The notes beneath the pieces are model-generated. The model did no database searches and was not told where the DNA came from. It was given only the letters and a program-made list of their open reading frames with translations. This document shows, piece after piece, positions 11,822 to 23,370 of a DNA stretch of 64,000 bases. Origin of the DNA: Citrobacter portucalensis. GTDB lineage: Bacteria; Pseudomonadota; Gammaproteobacteria; Enterobacterales; Enterobacteriaceae. Positions within the stretch are counted from its first letter, which is position 1. Every line of letters starts with the position of its first letter. The stretch is from the NCBI RefSeq assembly GCF_002042885.1, contig NZ_MVFY01000002.1:248001-312000 (forward strand), given 5' to 3'. Both the position numbers and the translations under genes were made by a program.

Positions 11822-11921
11822 TGAATTTTGTACCCATTGGATTTAGGGTTGTAATGCAGCATGAAAGACAATGGGTAGGGCTTGTCGACTTCGACAGGCC
11901 TGGCCCCTTAAGGAGAGGACA

Positions 11922-14156
11922 ATGGTTGCGGTAAGAAGTGCACATATAAATAAAGCTGGTGAGTTTGATCCAAAGAAATGGATCGCGAGTCTGGGGATCT
12001 CCAGCCAGCAGTCGTGTGAACGCTTAGCCGAAACCTGGGCGTACTGCCTCCAGCAGACACAGGGGCATCCGGATGCGGATCTGCTGCTGTGGCGTGGCGT
12101 GGAGATGGTAGAAATTCTCTCTATGTTGAGCATGGATATCGACACGCTGCGTGCAGCAATGCTGTTCCCTCTGGCTGATGCCAACGTGGTCAGTGAAGAC
12201 ATCCTGCGCGAGAGCGTGGGCAAATCCATTGTTCATCTTATCCACGGTGTGCGTGATATGGCGGCGATACGCCAGCTTAAAGCCACGCATACCGATTCAG
12301 TTTCTTCCGAGCAGGTCGATAACGTCCGTCGCATGCTGCTGGCAATGGTGGATGACTTCCGCTGTGTGGTCATCAAGCTGGCAGAGCGGATTGCCCATCT
12401 GCGTGAAGTGAAAGATGCGCCGGAAGATGAACGCGTTCTGGCGGCAAAAGAGTGCACCAATATCTATGCACCGCTGGCCAACCGTTTGGGAATCGGGCAA
12501 TTAAAATGGGAGCTGGAAGATTATTGCTTCCGTTATCTGCACCCGGCTGAATACAAACGCATTGCCAAGCTGCTGCATGAACGTCGTATCGACAGGGAAC
12601 ATTACATTGATGAGTTCGTCGGTCATTTGCGCTCAGAGATGAAAACGGAAGGCGTCAAAGCCGAAGTGTATGGACGTCCGAAGCATATCTACAGCATCTG
12701 GCGCAAAATGCAGAAAAAGCAGTTGGCCTTCGATGAACTGTTCGATGTACGCGCAGTGCGTATCGTGGCAGAGCGTTTACAGGACTGCTATGCCGCACTC
12801 GGGATAGTACATACTCACTATCGCCATCTGCCGGATGAGTTCGATGATTACGTTGCAAATCCGAAACCCAATGGCTACCAGTCAATCCATACGGTTGTAC
12901 TGGGGCCGGGCGGGAAAACCATCGAAATTCAGATCCGTACAAAACAGATGCACGAAGATGCCGAACTGGGCGTCGCGGCGCACTGGAAGTACAAAGAGGG
13001 CACCGCTTCAGGCGCGGCGCGTTCTGGTCATGAAGATCGCATTGCGTGGCTGCGTAAGCTGATCGCCTGGCAGGAAGAGATGGCAGATTCCGGTGAAATG
13101 CTGGATGAAGTCCGTAGCCAGGTCTTTGATGACCGCGTGTACGTCTTTACGCCAAAAGGCGACGTTGTGGACTTACCTGCGGGCTCCACGCCGCTCGATT
13201 TTGCTTACCACATTCATAGCGATGTGGGGCATCGATGCATTGGCGCGAAAATTGGTGGGCGCATCGTACCGTTTACCTACCAGCTGCAGATGGGCGATCA
13301 AATTGAAATTATCACCCAGAAACAGCCAAACCCAAGCCGCGACTGGCTGAATCCTAACCTTGGCTACGTAACCACCAGTCGTGGGCGTTCGAAGATCCAC
13401 GCCTGGTTCCGTAAACAGGACCGCGACAAAAACATCCTTGCTGGTCGCCAGATCCTCGACGATGAACTGGCGCATTTAGGTATCAGCCTGAAAGAGGCGG
13501 AAAAACACCTGCTGCCGCGCTACAGCTTCAATGAGCTGGACGAGTTGCTGGCGGCGATTGGCGGAGGAGACATCCGCCTCAACCAAATGGTGAACTTCCT
13601 GCAGGCGCAGTTTAATAAGCCAAGCGCTGCCGAACAGGATGCCGCCGCGCTGAAACAGCTTCAGCAGAAAACGCAGGCACCGCAGAGCCGTCGTAAAGAC
13701 GACGGTCGTGTGGTGGTGGAAGGGGTAGGTAACCTGATGCACCACATCGCCCGCTGCTGCCAGCCGATTCCAGGCGATGAGATTGTCGGGTTTATTACCC
13801 AGGGACGCGGTATTTCCGTGCACCGGGCGGATTGTGAACAGCTGGCTGAGCTGCGCTCCCATGCGCCGGAACGTATTGTTGATGCAGTCTGGGGTGAAAG
13901 CTACTCGGCAGGGTATTCGCTGGTGGTTCGCGTCCAGGCCAACGATCGCAGCGGCTTGTTACGTGATATCACCACGATTCTCGCCAACGAGAAGGTGAAC
14001 GTGCTGGGAGTTGCCAGCCGAAGTGATACCAAACAACAGCTGGCCACCATCGATATGACCATCGAAATTTATAACCTGCAGGTGCTTGGGCGCGTGCTCG
14101 GCAAGCTGAACCAGGTACCGGATGTGATTGACGCACGTCGCTTGCACGGTAATTAA
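11922..14156 (+). CDS. relA: GTP pyrophosphokinase RelA, (p)ppGpp synthetase I
   Basis: Ribosome-associated enzyme that makes pppGpp from GTP and ATP when uncharged tRNA enters the A site. 744 aa, as in E. coli. It has an inactive pseudo-HD hydrolase region at the N-terminus, a synthetase domain (GRPKHIYSIWRKM, RIVAERLQDCYAALG, NGYQSIHT), a TGS domain beginning at DRVYVFTPKGDVVDLPAG, a zinc-finger/conserved-cysteine region (HHIARCCQPIPGDEIVG) and a C-terminal ACT/RRM domain. The start at 11922 is preferred over 11871 because AGGAGAGGA directly precedes it and the length matches. Confidence 0.97.
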   Translation: MVAVRSAHINKAGEFDPKKWIASLGISSQQSCERLAETWAYCLQQTQGHPDADLLLWRGVEMVEILSMLSMDIDTLRAAMLFPLADANVVSEDILRESVGKSIVHLIHGVRDMAAIRQLKATHTDSVSSEQVDNVRRMLLAMVDDFRCVVIKLAERIAHLREVKDAPEDERVLAAKECTNIYAPLANRLGIGQLKWELEDYCFRYLHPAEYKRIAKLLHERRIDREHYIDEFVGHLRSEMKTEGVKAEVYGRPKHIYSIWRKMQKKQLAFDELFDVRAVRIVAERLQDCYAALGIVHTHYRHLPDEFDDYVANPKPNGYQSIHTVVLGPGGKTIEIQIRTKQMHEDAELGVAAHWKYKEGTASGAARSGHEDRIAWLRKLIAWQEEMADSGEMLDEVRSQVFDDRVYVFTPKGDVVDLPAGSTPLDFAYHIHSDVGHRCIGAKIGGRIVPFTYQLQMGDQIEIITQKQPNPSRDWLNPNLGYVTTSRGRSKIHAWFRKQDRDKNILAGRQILDDELAHLGISLKEAEKHLLPRYSFNELDELLAAIGGGDIRLNQMVNFLQAQFNKPSAAEQDAAALKQLQQKTQAPQSRRKDDGRVVVEGVGNLMHHIARCCQPIPGDEIVGFITQGRGISVHRADCEQLAELRSHAPERIVDAVWGESYSAGYSLVVRVQANDRSGLLRDITTILANEKVNVLGVASRSDTKQQLATIDMTIEIYNLQVLGRVLGKLNQVPDVIDARRLHGN

Positions 14157-14159
14157 TTA

Positions 14160-14270
14160 TTTTGTAGGCCGGATAACCTTGTAGGCCTGATAGGACGCGT
14201 TAGCGTTGCCATCAGGCATTGCTATGTTGCCGGATGTCGGCTATCGCCTTATCCGGTCTACTGTATTGAA
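14160..14270. repeat. REP-type sequences between relA and mazG
   Basis: Contains TTGTAGGCCGGATAA, GTAGGCCTGATAGGACGCGTTAGCG with its partner GCCATCAGGCATTGC, and a reversed GCCGGATGTCGGC..GCCTTATCCGG module. These are palindromic REP units. In E. coli this junction holds mazEF; here only REP DNA separates relA from mazG. Confidence 0.75.
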
Positions 14271-14286
14271 ATTTCAGGACATTCCA

Positions 14287-15078
14287 ATGAATCAAATCGA
14301 CCGACTGCTCGGTATTATGCAGCGCCTGCGCGACCCGGAAAACGGCTGCCCGTGGGACAAAGAGCAGACATTCTCCACTATTGCTCCTTACACCCTCGAA
14401 GAAACCTATGAAGTGCTGGACGCGATTGCGCGTGAAGACTTTGACGACCTGCGCGGAGAGCTGGGCGACCTGCTGTTCCAGGTGGTGTTTTACGCCCAGA
14501 TGGCGCAGGAAGAAGGGCGCTTCAACTTCGATGATATTTGTGCTGCGATAAGCGATAAACTTGAACGCCGTCATCCACATGTTTTTGCTGATGTTTCTGC
14601 CAGTAACAGTACTGAGGTTTTGACCCGTTGGGAAAAAATCAAAAGTGAAGAACGCGCCCAGAAGGCACAGCATTCCGCACTCGACGATATTCCCCGCAGT
14701 TTACCGGCATTAATGCGCGCCCAAAAAATCCAGAAACGCTGCTCAAATGTTGGCTTCGACTGGAAAACGTTAGGACCGGTTGTCGACAAGGTTTACGAAG
14801 AGATCGACGAAGTCATGTTTGAGGCTAAGCAGGCTGTTGTTGACCAGGCTAAACTGGAGGAGGAAATGGGCGATCTGCTATTTGCTACGGTTAATATGGC
14901 CCGGCATTTAGGCACTAAAGCAGAGACCGCATTGCAGAAAGCGAACGAGAAGTTTGAGCGGCGTTTTCGTGAAGTTGAGCGAATTGTGGCTTCGCGCGGT
15001 CTGGAAATGACTGGTGTTGATCTGGAAACTATGGAAGAAGTCTGGCAACAGGTAAAACGGCAGGAAATTGATCTCTAA
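14287..15078 (+). CDS. mazG: Nucleoside triphosphate pyrophosphohydrolase MazG
   Basis: 263-aa all-alpha NTP pyrophosphohydrolase that hydrolyses NTPs and dNTPs to monophosphates and lowers ppGpp during starvation. It has two tandem MazG repeats: the first with CPWDKEQTF, ETYEV and DLRGELGDLLFQVVF, and the second with EEIDEVMFE and KLEEEMGDLLFATVNMARH, which carry the EExxE..ExxD metal ligands. The start at 14287 (MNQIDRLLG) fits the E. coli protein; in-frame codons further upstream lie in REP DNA. mazE and mazF are absent. Confidence 0.94.
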   Translation: MNQIDRLLGIMQRLRDPENGCPWDKEQTFSTIAPYTLEETYEVLDAIAREDFDDLRGELGDLLFQVVFYAQMAQEEGRFNFDDICAAISDKLERRHPHVFADVSASNSTEVLTRWEKIKSEERAQKAQHSALDDIPRSLPALMRAQKIQKRCSNVGFDWKTLGPVVDKVYEEIDEVMFEAKQAVVDQAKLEEEMGDLLFATVNMARHLGTKAETALQKANEKFERRFREVERIVASRGLEMTGVDLETMEEVWQQVKRQEIDL

Positions 15079-15234
15079 GGGATTTCGTCGGTCAAGGGCG
15101 ATTTGTGTGATTTTTTAAATAACAAGCGCTTGATTTACGTCAAAAACATTTACCCAAAAGAGGCTATTTTCTCTTCCCGTTATGTTGATGAAACACCTTG
15201 TATACTGCCTCTTCGAGTTATTCGAGTCGCAACA

Positions 15235-15326
15235 AGGCGGCGACTGAAAGAATCCCCAGGAACATAGAAATGCTATGTGACTGGGGTGAGTGAAGGAAGC
15301 CAACACCGGTGCGGCTTGAAGAACGA
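15235..15326 (+). repeat. Structured intergenic repeat element, copy A
   Basis: This stretch aligns with the reverse complement of 23013-23105. Shared blocks are AGGCGGC, ACTGA, TCCCC, GTGACTGGGG, GAG, AGCCAACA and a GCGGCTT or GCAGCTT. It folds as CCCCAG (15254-15259) with CTGGGG (15281-15286) enclosing ACATAG (15262-15267) with CTATGT (15273-15278). In copy B the inner arms differ (CTTAC with GTAAG) yet still pair. It lies between mazG and the pyrG promoter. I recall similar sequences recurring between enterobacterial genes but cannot name the family safely. Confidence 0.7.
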
Positions 15327-15347
15327 AGGAGAGGGGATAATGAAAGT

Positions 15348-15376
15348 TTGTGGCGCTCGTCATGTTCGGGTATACT
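15348..15376 (+). promoter_or_regulatory. Probable sigma-70 promoter of pyrG
   Basis: TTGTGG (15348-15353) is followed after exactly 17 bp by TATACT (15371-15376), with the G-rich TTCGGG just before the -10 box. Transcription would begin near 15383, about 46 nt before the pyrG start codon. Confidence 0.65.
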
Positions 15377-15413
15377 ACTTTCCCGTCTTGGTAATTCCAT
15401 CGTTTCACCCTAA

Positions 15414-17066
<1,653 letters not shown>

Positions 17067-17088
17067 GAAGTAAATAAGTTAGAACGGC

Positions 17089-18452
<1,364 letters not shown>

Positions 18453-18475
18453 TCCTGTTCTTTAACTCTTAACGT

Positions 18476-18501
18476 AAAAACCCGCTGCGGCGGGTTTTTT
18501 T
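18476..18501 (+). terminator. eno intrinsic terminator
   Basis: AAAAACCCGC and GCGGGTTTTT surround a TGCG loop; the 5-bp GC core (CCCGC 18481-18485, GCGGG 18490-18494) is extended by A-T pairs and followed by seven T. The A run on the 5' side makes it usable in both directions, also for the convergent regulator gene that ends at 18508. Confidence 0.92.
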
Positions 18502-18507
18502 ATGCTC

Positions 18508-19332
18508 TTAAAGCAGTAGAGGAAGGGTCGCGCTGGCGGTTTGCTGGCTCACATTACTGTACTTTTCATCCAGAGCAATCAGCGACGTAGTCAGTAGTTC
18601 TACCAACAGCATCACTCCCACCTTGGCGTTTAGCGCGCCAGCACTCAACGGACCTTCTGGTTTGGCTGCGACCAGTTGAATATCACTCAGCGAAGCCAAC
18701 GGGCTGCGCGGCGTATTACTTAACGCCAGTACGCGCACGCCTTGCTTACGCGCCAGTTTAACGACATGCAGTAGATCGCGCGTCGAACCTGAACTGGAAA
18801 TCGCTACCACCAGCGTGTCTTTGTTAAGCGTTGTGGCGTTCATGGCTGCACGATGCATGTCACTGAACAATTGTGCAGGTTTGCCGAGGCGCAGGAGTTT
18901 GTAATGTAAATACTCACCCAGAATAGCGCTGGCCGCTACGCCATAAATCTGTACCGACTGGGCCTGATGCAGCGCCAAAGCGGCGGATTCCAGTAATGTC
19001 CTGTCGAGTAATTTTGCTGTGTCCTGCAGCGCTTGTACGGATTCATTGACCACATTGTCAATCTCATCTCCGCTGTGCTCTACCGGCTGTCCTTGCTGGA
19101 GATCGAGTGCCAGCGCCATTTTGAATTCGTTATAACCCTTACACCCTAGTGCGCGGCACAGACGTGTGACGCTCGCCTCGCTGGTGTCGCTTTCACGCGC
19201 CAGTTCGGTAATCGTCAGGTAGACAACTTTTGCCGGATCGCTGAGCACAAACTCTCCCAGCTTCTGCTGTGTTCGGCTATATCCGTCAACGCCCTGGCGC
19301 AATCTCAGCAGCAGGTTTTCATTTTCTGACAT
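18508..19332 (-). CDS. RpiR-family (HTH + SIS) regulator of the adjacent PTS operon
   Basis: 274-aa regulator of the MurR/RpiR family. Residues ~1-77 form the RpiR helix-turn-helix (FVLSDPAKVVYLTITELARESD, then SEASVTRLCRALGCKGYNEFK). Residues ~115-250 form a SIS sugar-phosphate-binding domain with the VAISSSGSTRDLL motif. It is divergently transcribed from a PTS IICB gene and nanE, so it most likely represses or activates them in response to a phosphorylated amino sugar such as ManNAc-6-P or GlcNAc-6-P. The module is absent from E. coli K-12 at this place. The ligand is an inference. Confidence 0.8.
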   Translation of the reverse strand: MSENENLLLRLRQGVDGYSRTQQKLGEFVLSDPAKVVYLTITELARESDTSEASVTRLCRALGCKGYNEFKMALALDLQQGQPVEHSGDEIDNVVNESVQALQDTAKLLDRTLLESAALALHQAQSVQIYGVAASAILGEYLHYKLLRLGKPAQLFSDMHRAAMNATTLNKDTLVVAISSSGSTRDLLHVVKLARKQGVRVLALSNTPRSPLASLSDIQLVAAKPEGPLSAGALNAKVGVMLLVELLTTSLIALDEKYSNVSQQTASATLPLLL

Positions 19333-19429
19333 GCAAAATCCTTAATGCGTTTCTCTGTTGATAGTGTGGCGGAAAGCAGGGGAGAGATGCCAGTCATTTT
19401 AAAAAAGTATGATCGGCTTCCTGGATTTT

Positions 19430-19445
19430 GATGAAAATTTTCATT
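19430..19445. promoter_or_regulatory. Putative operator 1 of the RpiR-type regulator
   Basis: GATGAAAATTTTCATT is a near-perfect palindrome (consensus GATGAAAA TTTTCATC). A second copy lies 31 bp away, about three helical turns, in the divergent promoter region of regulator and PTS gene. Confidence 0.6.
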
Positions 19446-19460
19446 ATTAATATTAAATAT

Positions 19461-19476
19461 GGTAAAAATTTTCATC
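19461..19476. promoter_or_regulatory. Putative operator 2 of the RpiR-type regulator
   Basis: GGTAAAAATTTTCATC shares the core AAAATTTTCAT and the following ATTAAT with operator 1; together the two copies form an 18-nt near-exact direct repeat. It lies 22 bp upstream of the PTS start codon, so binding here would overlap the transcription start or early transcript region. Confidence 0.6.
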
Positions 19477-19497
19477 ATTAATCGGAGAGATGAAAAA

Positions 19498-21054
19498 ATG
19501 ATGCAAATGTTTAGCGGCGCTTCATCGGGCGCATGGTTCGAAAAGGCACAGCGGTTCGGCAAATCGTTCATGCTGCCGATTGCGGTACTGCCCGCTGCGG
19601 GGCTGTTGTTAGGGATTGGCGGCGCGCTGTCGAATCCAAACACATTGACTGCTTATCCGTTTTTGGACGTTGACTGGTTACAGGCAATCTTCACGATCAT
19701 GACCAGCGCAGGTTCTATTGTGTTTGCCAACCTGTCGGTGCTCTTTGCAGTAGGTGTTGCAGTAGGACTGGCTAAAACGGATAAAGGCACCGCTGGGCTT
19801 GCGGCATTGCTGGCATTTCTGGTGATGAACGCCACCATCAACGCTTTATTGACGCTCAACGGAACGCTGGCACATGAGAATCCCGGTGCCGTAGGCCAGG
19901 GGATGACGCTGGGTATTCAGACACTGGAAACGGGTGTGTTCGGTGGGGTGGTGATTGGGCTTGTCACCTGCGCGCTGCATAGCCGTTTCAATAAAGTCTC
20001 ATTACCTCAGTTCCTTGGTTTCTTCAGCGGTTCGCGCTTTGTACCGATTATTAGCTCCCTCGCCGCGATTGTCGTGGGGGCGGTCATGACGGTGGTTTGG
20101 CCGCATTTCCAGAAACTCATTTTTGGACTGGGAGGTCTGGTGGATGCGACAGGCTATCTGGGGACGCTGTTGTACGGCTTCATCCTGCGTATGCTTGGCC
20201 CACTGGGGTTACACCATATCTTCTATTTGCCGTTCTGGACGACGGCGCTTGGCGGTAGTGAAATCGTCAACGGCCAGTTAGTTGAAGGTACGCAGCGTAT
20301 TTTCTTCGCGCAACTTGCCGATCCGAATACGCAGCAGTTCTATGCGGGCACCTCGCGCTTTATGTCCGGGCGCTTCATCACCATGATGTTTGGCCTGCTT
20401 GGCGCATGTCTGGCGATGTACCACACCGCCAAGCCTGAGAACAGAAAACTTGTCGCTGGTCTGCTGTTATCAGCAGCCCTGACCTCTTTCCTGACAGGTA
20501 TCACTGAGCCTATCGAGTTCTCCTTCCTGTTTGTCGCACCCGTGTTATACATCATTCACGCCTTCTTCGATGGTCTGGCGTTTATGATCGCGCATATTTT
20601 ACATATCACTATCGGGCAAACCTTTTCGGGCGGGCTTATCGATTTCCTCCTTTTCGGCGTGCTACAGGGGGAAGCTAAAACCAACTGGATGTACGTCCCC
20701 ATGGTGGGGATCCCGTGGTTCTTCCTTTACTACTTCACCTTCCGCTATTTGATTAACCGCTTTAACTGGTTGACACCTGGTCGTGAAAACGCAGCGCCGA
20801 CTGAATCCGGCCTGCCGCAGAGTGAGCGAGCAGCGGCAGTGATCGCCGGGCTGGGAGGCAAAGAGAATCTGGAAGAGGTGGATTGTTGTGCCACACGCCT
20901 GCGCGTGACGGTGAAAGAGAGCAGCAAGGTCGATGAAGCGGCGCTGAAAGCGACCGGGGCCCGTGGCGTAATTATTCGCGGCAACGGGGTTCAGGTGATT
21001 TATGGCCCGCATGTCACCATCATTAAAAACGAAGTCGAAGAGATCTTATCGTAA
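19498..21054 (+). CDS. PTS sugar transporter IICB, glucose/maltose-GlcNAc class
   Basis: 518-aa phosphotransferase-system permease. It has a membrane IIC domain of about 400 residues with ~10 segments, including [11 protein letters not shown] and [22 protein letters not shown], the substrate-binding motif of the glucose superfamily. A C-terminal IIB domain carries the phosphorylated cysteine in [13 protein letters not shown]; the second Cys aligns with the family site. There is no IIA domain, so it probably uses Crr (IIA-Glc). The start at 19498 is chosen because GGAGAG is 8 nt upstream; a 19459 start would lie inside operator 2. Coupling to nanE (TAATG overlap) suggests ManNAc or a related amino sugar as substrate. 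Confidence 0.85.
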   Translation: MMQMFSGASSGAWFEKAQRFGKSFMLPIAVLPAAGLLLGIGGALSNPNTLTAYPFLDVDWLQAIFTIMTSAGSIVFANLSVLFAVGVAVGLAKTDKGTAGLAALLAFLVMNATINALLTLNGTLAHENPGAVGQGMTLGIQTLETGVFGGVVIGLVTCALHSRFNKVSLPQFLGFFSGSRFVPIISSLAAIVVGAVMTVVWPHFQKLIFGLGGLVDATGYLGTLLYGFILRMLGPLGLHHIFYLPFWTTALGGSEIVNGQLVEGTQRIFFAQLADPNTQQFYAGTSRFMSGRFITMMFGLLGACLAMYHTAKPENRKLVAGLLLSAALTSFLTGITEPIEFSFLFVAPVLYIIHAFFDGLAFMIAHILHITIGQTFSGGLIDFLLFGVLQGEAKTNWMYVPMVGIPWFFLYYFTFRYLINRFNWLTPGRENAAPTESGLPQSERAAAVIAGLGGKENLEEVDCCATRLRVTVKESSKVDEAALKATGARGVIIRGNGVQVIYGPHVTIIKNEVEEILS

Positions 21055-21743
21055 TGAAAACTGTACTGGATTCCCTGAAAGGTAAATTAATTGTTTCCTG
21101 TCAGGCGCTGGAAAATGAGCCTCTGCACAGCCCGTTTATTATGTCACGTATGGCGCTGGCGGCAGCGCAGGGCGGTGCGGTAGGTATTCGTGCGAACAGC
21201 GTGGTGGACATTCGCGCGATCAAAGAGAGCGTCTCCCTGCCGGTGATTGGGATTATCAAGCGTGATTATCCGGGTAGCGATGTGTTTATCACGGCCACTT
21301 TACAGGAAGTCGATGAACTGATGACCGTTGAGCCGGAAATTATTGCTCTGGATGCGACAGCGCGCCCGCGCCCCGGTGGGCAAACGCTGAAAGAACTGGT
21401 TACGCAGATCCGCGCTCGCTATCCGTCCGTACTGCTGATGGCGGATATTGCCACCGTAGACGAAGCGGTGACCGCTGAGCGCCTGGGTTTTGACTGTGTG
21501 GGCACTACGCTCTACGGCTATACCGCTGATACTGCCGGGCATGTGCTGGCGGAAAACGACTGCGGTTTTTTACGTGATGTGTTGGCTGCGGTTAGCGTAC
21601 CGGTTGTGGCGGAAGGGAACGTTGATACTCCTGAACGTGCTGCACGATGCCTGGCATTAGGTGCCCATACCGTGGTGGTTGGTGGGGCTATCACGCGCCC
21701 GCAGCAGATAACGGCACGCTTTGTCGCAGCGATCGCCTCGTAA
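21054..21743 (+). CDS. nanE: N-acetylmannosamine-6-phosphate 2-epimerase NanE
   Basis: 229-aa TIM-barrel epimerase converting ManNAc-6-P to GlcNAc-6-P. Family motifs include [43 protein letters not shown] (with the catalytic Lys), [17 protein letters not shown] and [11 protein letters not shown]. Its ATG overlaps the PTS stop codon, which implies coupled translation. There is no nanA, nanK or nanT here, so the module probably handles imported, already phosphorylated ManNAc rather than free sialic acid. The product GlcNAc-6-P would be taken by NagA and NagB elsewhere. Confidence 0.9.
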   Translation: MKTVLDSLKGKLIVSCQALENEPLHSPFIMSRMALAAAQGGAVGIRANSVVDIRAIKESVSLPVIGIIKRDYPGSDVFITATLQEVDELMTVEPEIIALDATARPRPGGQTLKELVTQIRARYPSVLLMADIATVDEAVTAERLGFDCVGTTLYGYTADTAGHVLAENDCGFLRDVLAAVSVPVVAEGNVDTPERAARCLALGAHTVVVGGAITRPQQITARFVAAIAS

Positions 21744-21814
21744 AGCATCGATGGGGCATGATACTTTGGCGGGGATCTGCGATAATTATCGTTTATCCCC
21801 ATATTGAGAGCGCT

Positions 21815-22486
21815 ATGCAGTACCCGATTAACGAGATGTTCCAGACCCTGCAAGGTGAGGGTTACTTTACCGGCGTCCCCGCCATTTTTATTCGTTTACA
21901 GGGATGCCCGGTTGGCTGTGCCTGGTGCGATACCAAACACACCTGGGATAAGCTTGAGGATCGGGAAGTCTCCCTGTACAGCATCCTGGCCAAGACCAAA
22001 GAAAGCGATAAATGGGGTGCTGCGAGCAGCGAAGATCTGCTGGCGGTCATTTCGCGTCAGGGCTATACCGCCCGTCACGTGGTGATCACCGGTGGCGAGC
22101 CCTGCATTCATGACCTGATGCCGCTGACTGACCTGCTGGAAAAGAACGGCTTTAGTTGCCAGATTGAGACCAGCGGCACGCACGAAGTACGCTGTACGCC
22201 GAATACCTGGGTGACCGTATCGCCGAAGGTGAATATGCGCGGTGGCTATGATGTGCTGTCACAGGCGCTGGAGCGCGCGAATGAAATCAAGCATCCGGTT
22301 GGCCGTGTCCGCGATATTGAAGCGCTGGATGAACTGCTGGCGACGTTGAGTGACGACAAACCGCGAATCATCGCCTTACAGCCAATCAGCCAGAAAGAAG
22401 ATGCGACGCGTTTGTGCATTGATACCTGTATTGCGCGTAACTGGCGTCTGTCGATGCAGACCCATAAGTATCTGAATATTGCCTGA
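21815..22486 (+). CDS. queE: 7-carboxy-7-deazaguanine synthase QueE
   Basis: Radical-SAM enzyme of 223 aa (E. coli length) that converts 6-carboxy-5,6,7,8-tetrahydropterin to 7-carboxy-7-deazaguanine in queuosine synthesis. The cluster-binding cysteines are in QGCPVGCAWCDTKHTW, with the CxxxCxxC spacing. VITGGEPCIHDL and ETSGTHEV are typical of QueE. The start at 21815 (MQYPINEMFQ) matches E. coli; the in-frame extension to 21647 lies inside nanE. It is 71 bp after nanE and convergent with queD, the preceding enzyme of the pathway. Confidence 0.95.
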   Translation: MQYPINEMFQTLQGEGYFTGVPAIFIRLQGCPVGCAWCDTKHTWDKLEDREVSLYSILAKTKESDKWGAASSEDLLAVISRQGYTARHVVITGGEPCIHDLMPLTDLLEKNGFSCQIETSGTHEVRCTPNTWVTVSPKVNMRGGYDVLSQALERANEIKHPVGRVRDIEALDELLATLSDDKPRIIALQPISQKEDATRLCIDTCIARNWRLSMQTHKYLNIA

Positions 22487-22497
22487 TAACTGTGCCG

Positions 22498-22575
22498 GGG
22501 GCGTTTCGCTTACCCGGCCAGAGTTTGTTGCTCGTTGCAGGCCGGATAAGACGCATTGCCATCCGGCAAGCCTAT
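22498..22575. repeat. REP sequences between convergent queE and queD
   Basis: GCAGGCCGGATAAGACGCATTGCCATCCGGCAAGCC contains the two arms GCCGGATAAG..GCG and CGCCATCCGGC-like of a REP palindrome. The preceding GCCGGGGGCG..CGCTTACCCGGC forms another inverted pair. Such units are typical of the end of convergent genes. Confidence 0.75.
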
Positions 22576-22577
22576 AA

Positions 22578-22940
22578 TCACTCGCCGCGGTATACGCAGC
22601 CCGCTGTGCAGGTCTCTTTCACCATTACGGCACTCAGCAGAGGGACCACAGGTTTAACCTGATCCCAAATCCATTTGGCCAGCACTTCGCTGGTTGGATT
22701 TTCTAAGCCAGGAATATCGTTCAAATAGTAGTGATCGAGTCTGTCGTAAGTCGGCTTAAACGCGGCTTTTAACTCAGCAAAATCCATGATCCAACCGGTA
22801 TGCGGATCGACTTCACCGGTAATTTCAAGACGCACCATAAATGAGTGACCATGCAGGCGGCCACACTTATGCCCTTCCGGTACATGCGGCAGGTGGTGAG
22901 CGGCTTCGAAGGTGAAATCTTTAAACAAGGTGGTGGACAT
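22578..22940 (-). CDS. queD: 6-carboxy-5,6,7,8-tetrahydropterin synthase QueD
   Basis: 120-aa member of the PTPS/QueD family. It converts 7,8-dihydroneopterin triphosphate to carboxytetrahydropterin for queuosine. Zinc-binding histidines are visible in FEAAHHLPH and LHGHSF, and the catalytic Cys is in [11 protein letters not shown] further cysteine lies in [12 protein letters not shown] at the C-terminus. The upstream region contains a structured repeat element (copy B) that would be in the 5' part of this transcript. Confidence 0.94.
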   Translation of the reverse strand: MSTTLFKDFTFEAAHHLPHVPEGHKCGRLHGHSFMVRLEITGEVDPHTGWIMDFAELKAAFKPTYDRLDHYYLNDIPGLENPTSEVLAKWIWDQVKPVVPLLSAVMVKETCTAGCVYRGE

Positions 22941-23012
22941 TTTTTACTCTCAAGAATGCGAAAAACCGCGGTAGGGTACCGTAAAGAGCAAATTTTATCA
23001 TTATTTATACAC

Positions 23013-23105
23013 GTCATTCTTTAAGCTGCTTCTTTGTTGGCTGCCTTTGCTCGCCCCAGTCACTTACTCATGTAAGCTCCCGGGGACTTGCTCAGTTGCC
23101 GCCTC
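23013..23105 (-). repeat. Structured intergenic repeat element, copy B
   Basis: Read on the minus strand it gives GAGGCGGCAACTGAG, then TCCCCGGGAG, CTTAC ATGA GTAAG, TGACTGGGG, then AGCCAACA and GCAGCTT, matching copy A at 15235-15326. The outer CCCC/GGGG and the inner CTTAC/GTAAG pair, replacing the ACATAG/CTATGT arms of copy A, so the fold is kept while the arms change. It sits about 70 nt upstream of the queD start in the sense orientation. Confidence 0.7.
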
Positions 23106-23214
23106 GATGCATCTTAAATTATTTAGTGTATAAAAGGATGCTCAGCACTAAAGCTACGTATTCATACGATCAATATTAATTAATCATTTGTATATCAAAT
23201 GCTTATATAATCTG

Positions 23215-23300
23215 TTTTGCAGTTAATAACTATAACTAAAACAGGTTAGTCCATTTGGTTATTTGTTATTTCCATCCCTTCTTTAATTGTTACTATCCCC
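23215..23300 (+). promoter_or_regulatory. Probable cysJIH promoter region
   Basis: A TACTAT at 23291-23296 could be the -10 box, but the -35 position (ATTTCC) is poor, as expected for an activator-dependent promoter. The upstream run with ATAACTATAACTAAAAC and GGTTATTTGTTATT resembles the loosely conserved AT-rich CysB-binding regions known for cys promoters. No exact CysB site can be assigned from one sequence. Confidence 0.4.
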
Positions 23301-23370
23301 GCCGTTAACCTTATCTTCAGTTTGGGTTTTATTGCTGAAATCCGCTTTGCTTACTGGAACATGACAACGC

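Larger units (their letters stand above)
22941..23370. other. 430-bp divergent queD-cysJ intergenic region
   Basis: No protein gene. The half next to queD carries copy B of the structured repeat (23013-23105, minus strand). The half next to cysJ is AT-rich (23110-23300) and should hold the CysB-activated cysJIH promoter. Confidence 0.7.

Noticed and set aside
15200-15205. TATACT as the main pyrG promoter
   Set aside because: No acceptable -35 box at 16-18 bp; the pair at 15348-15376 is better spaced and nearer the gene.
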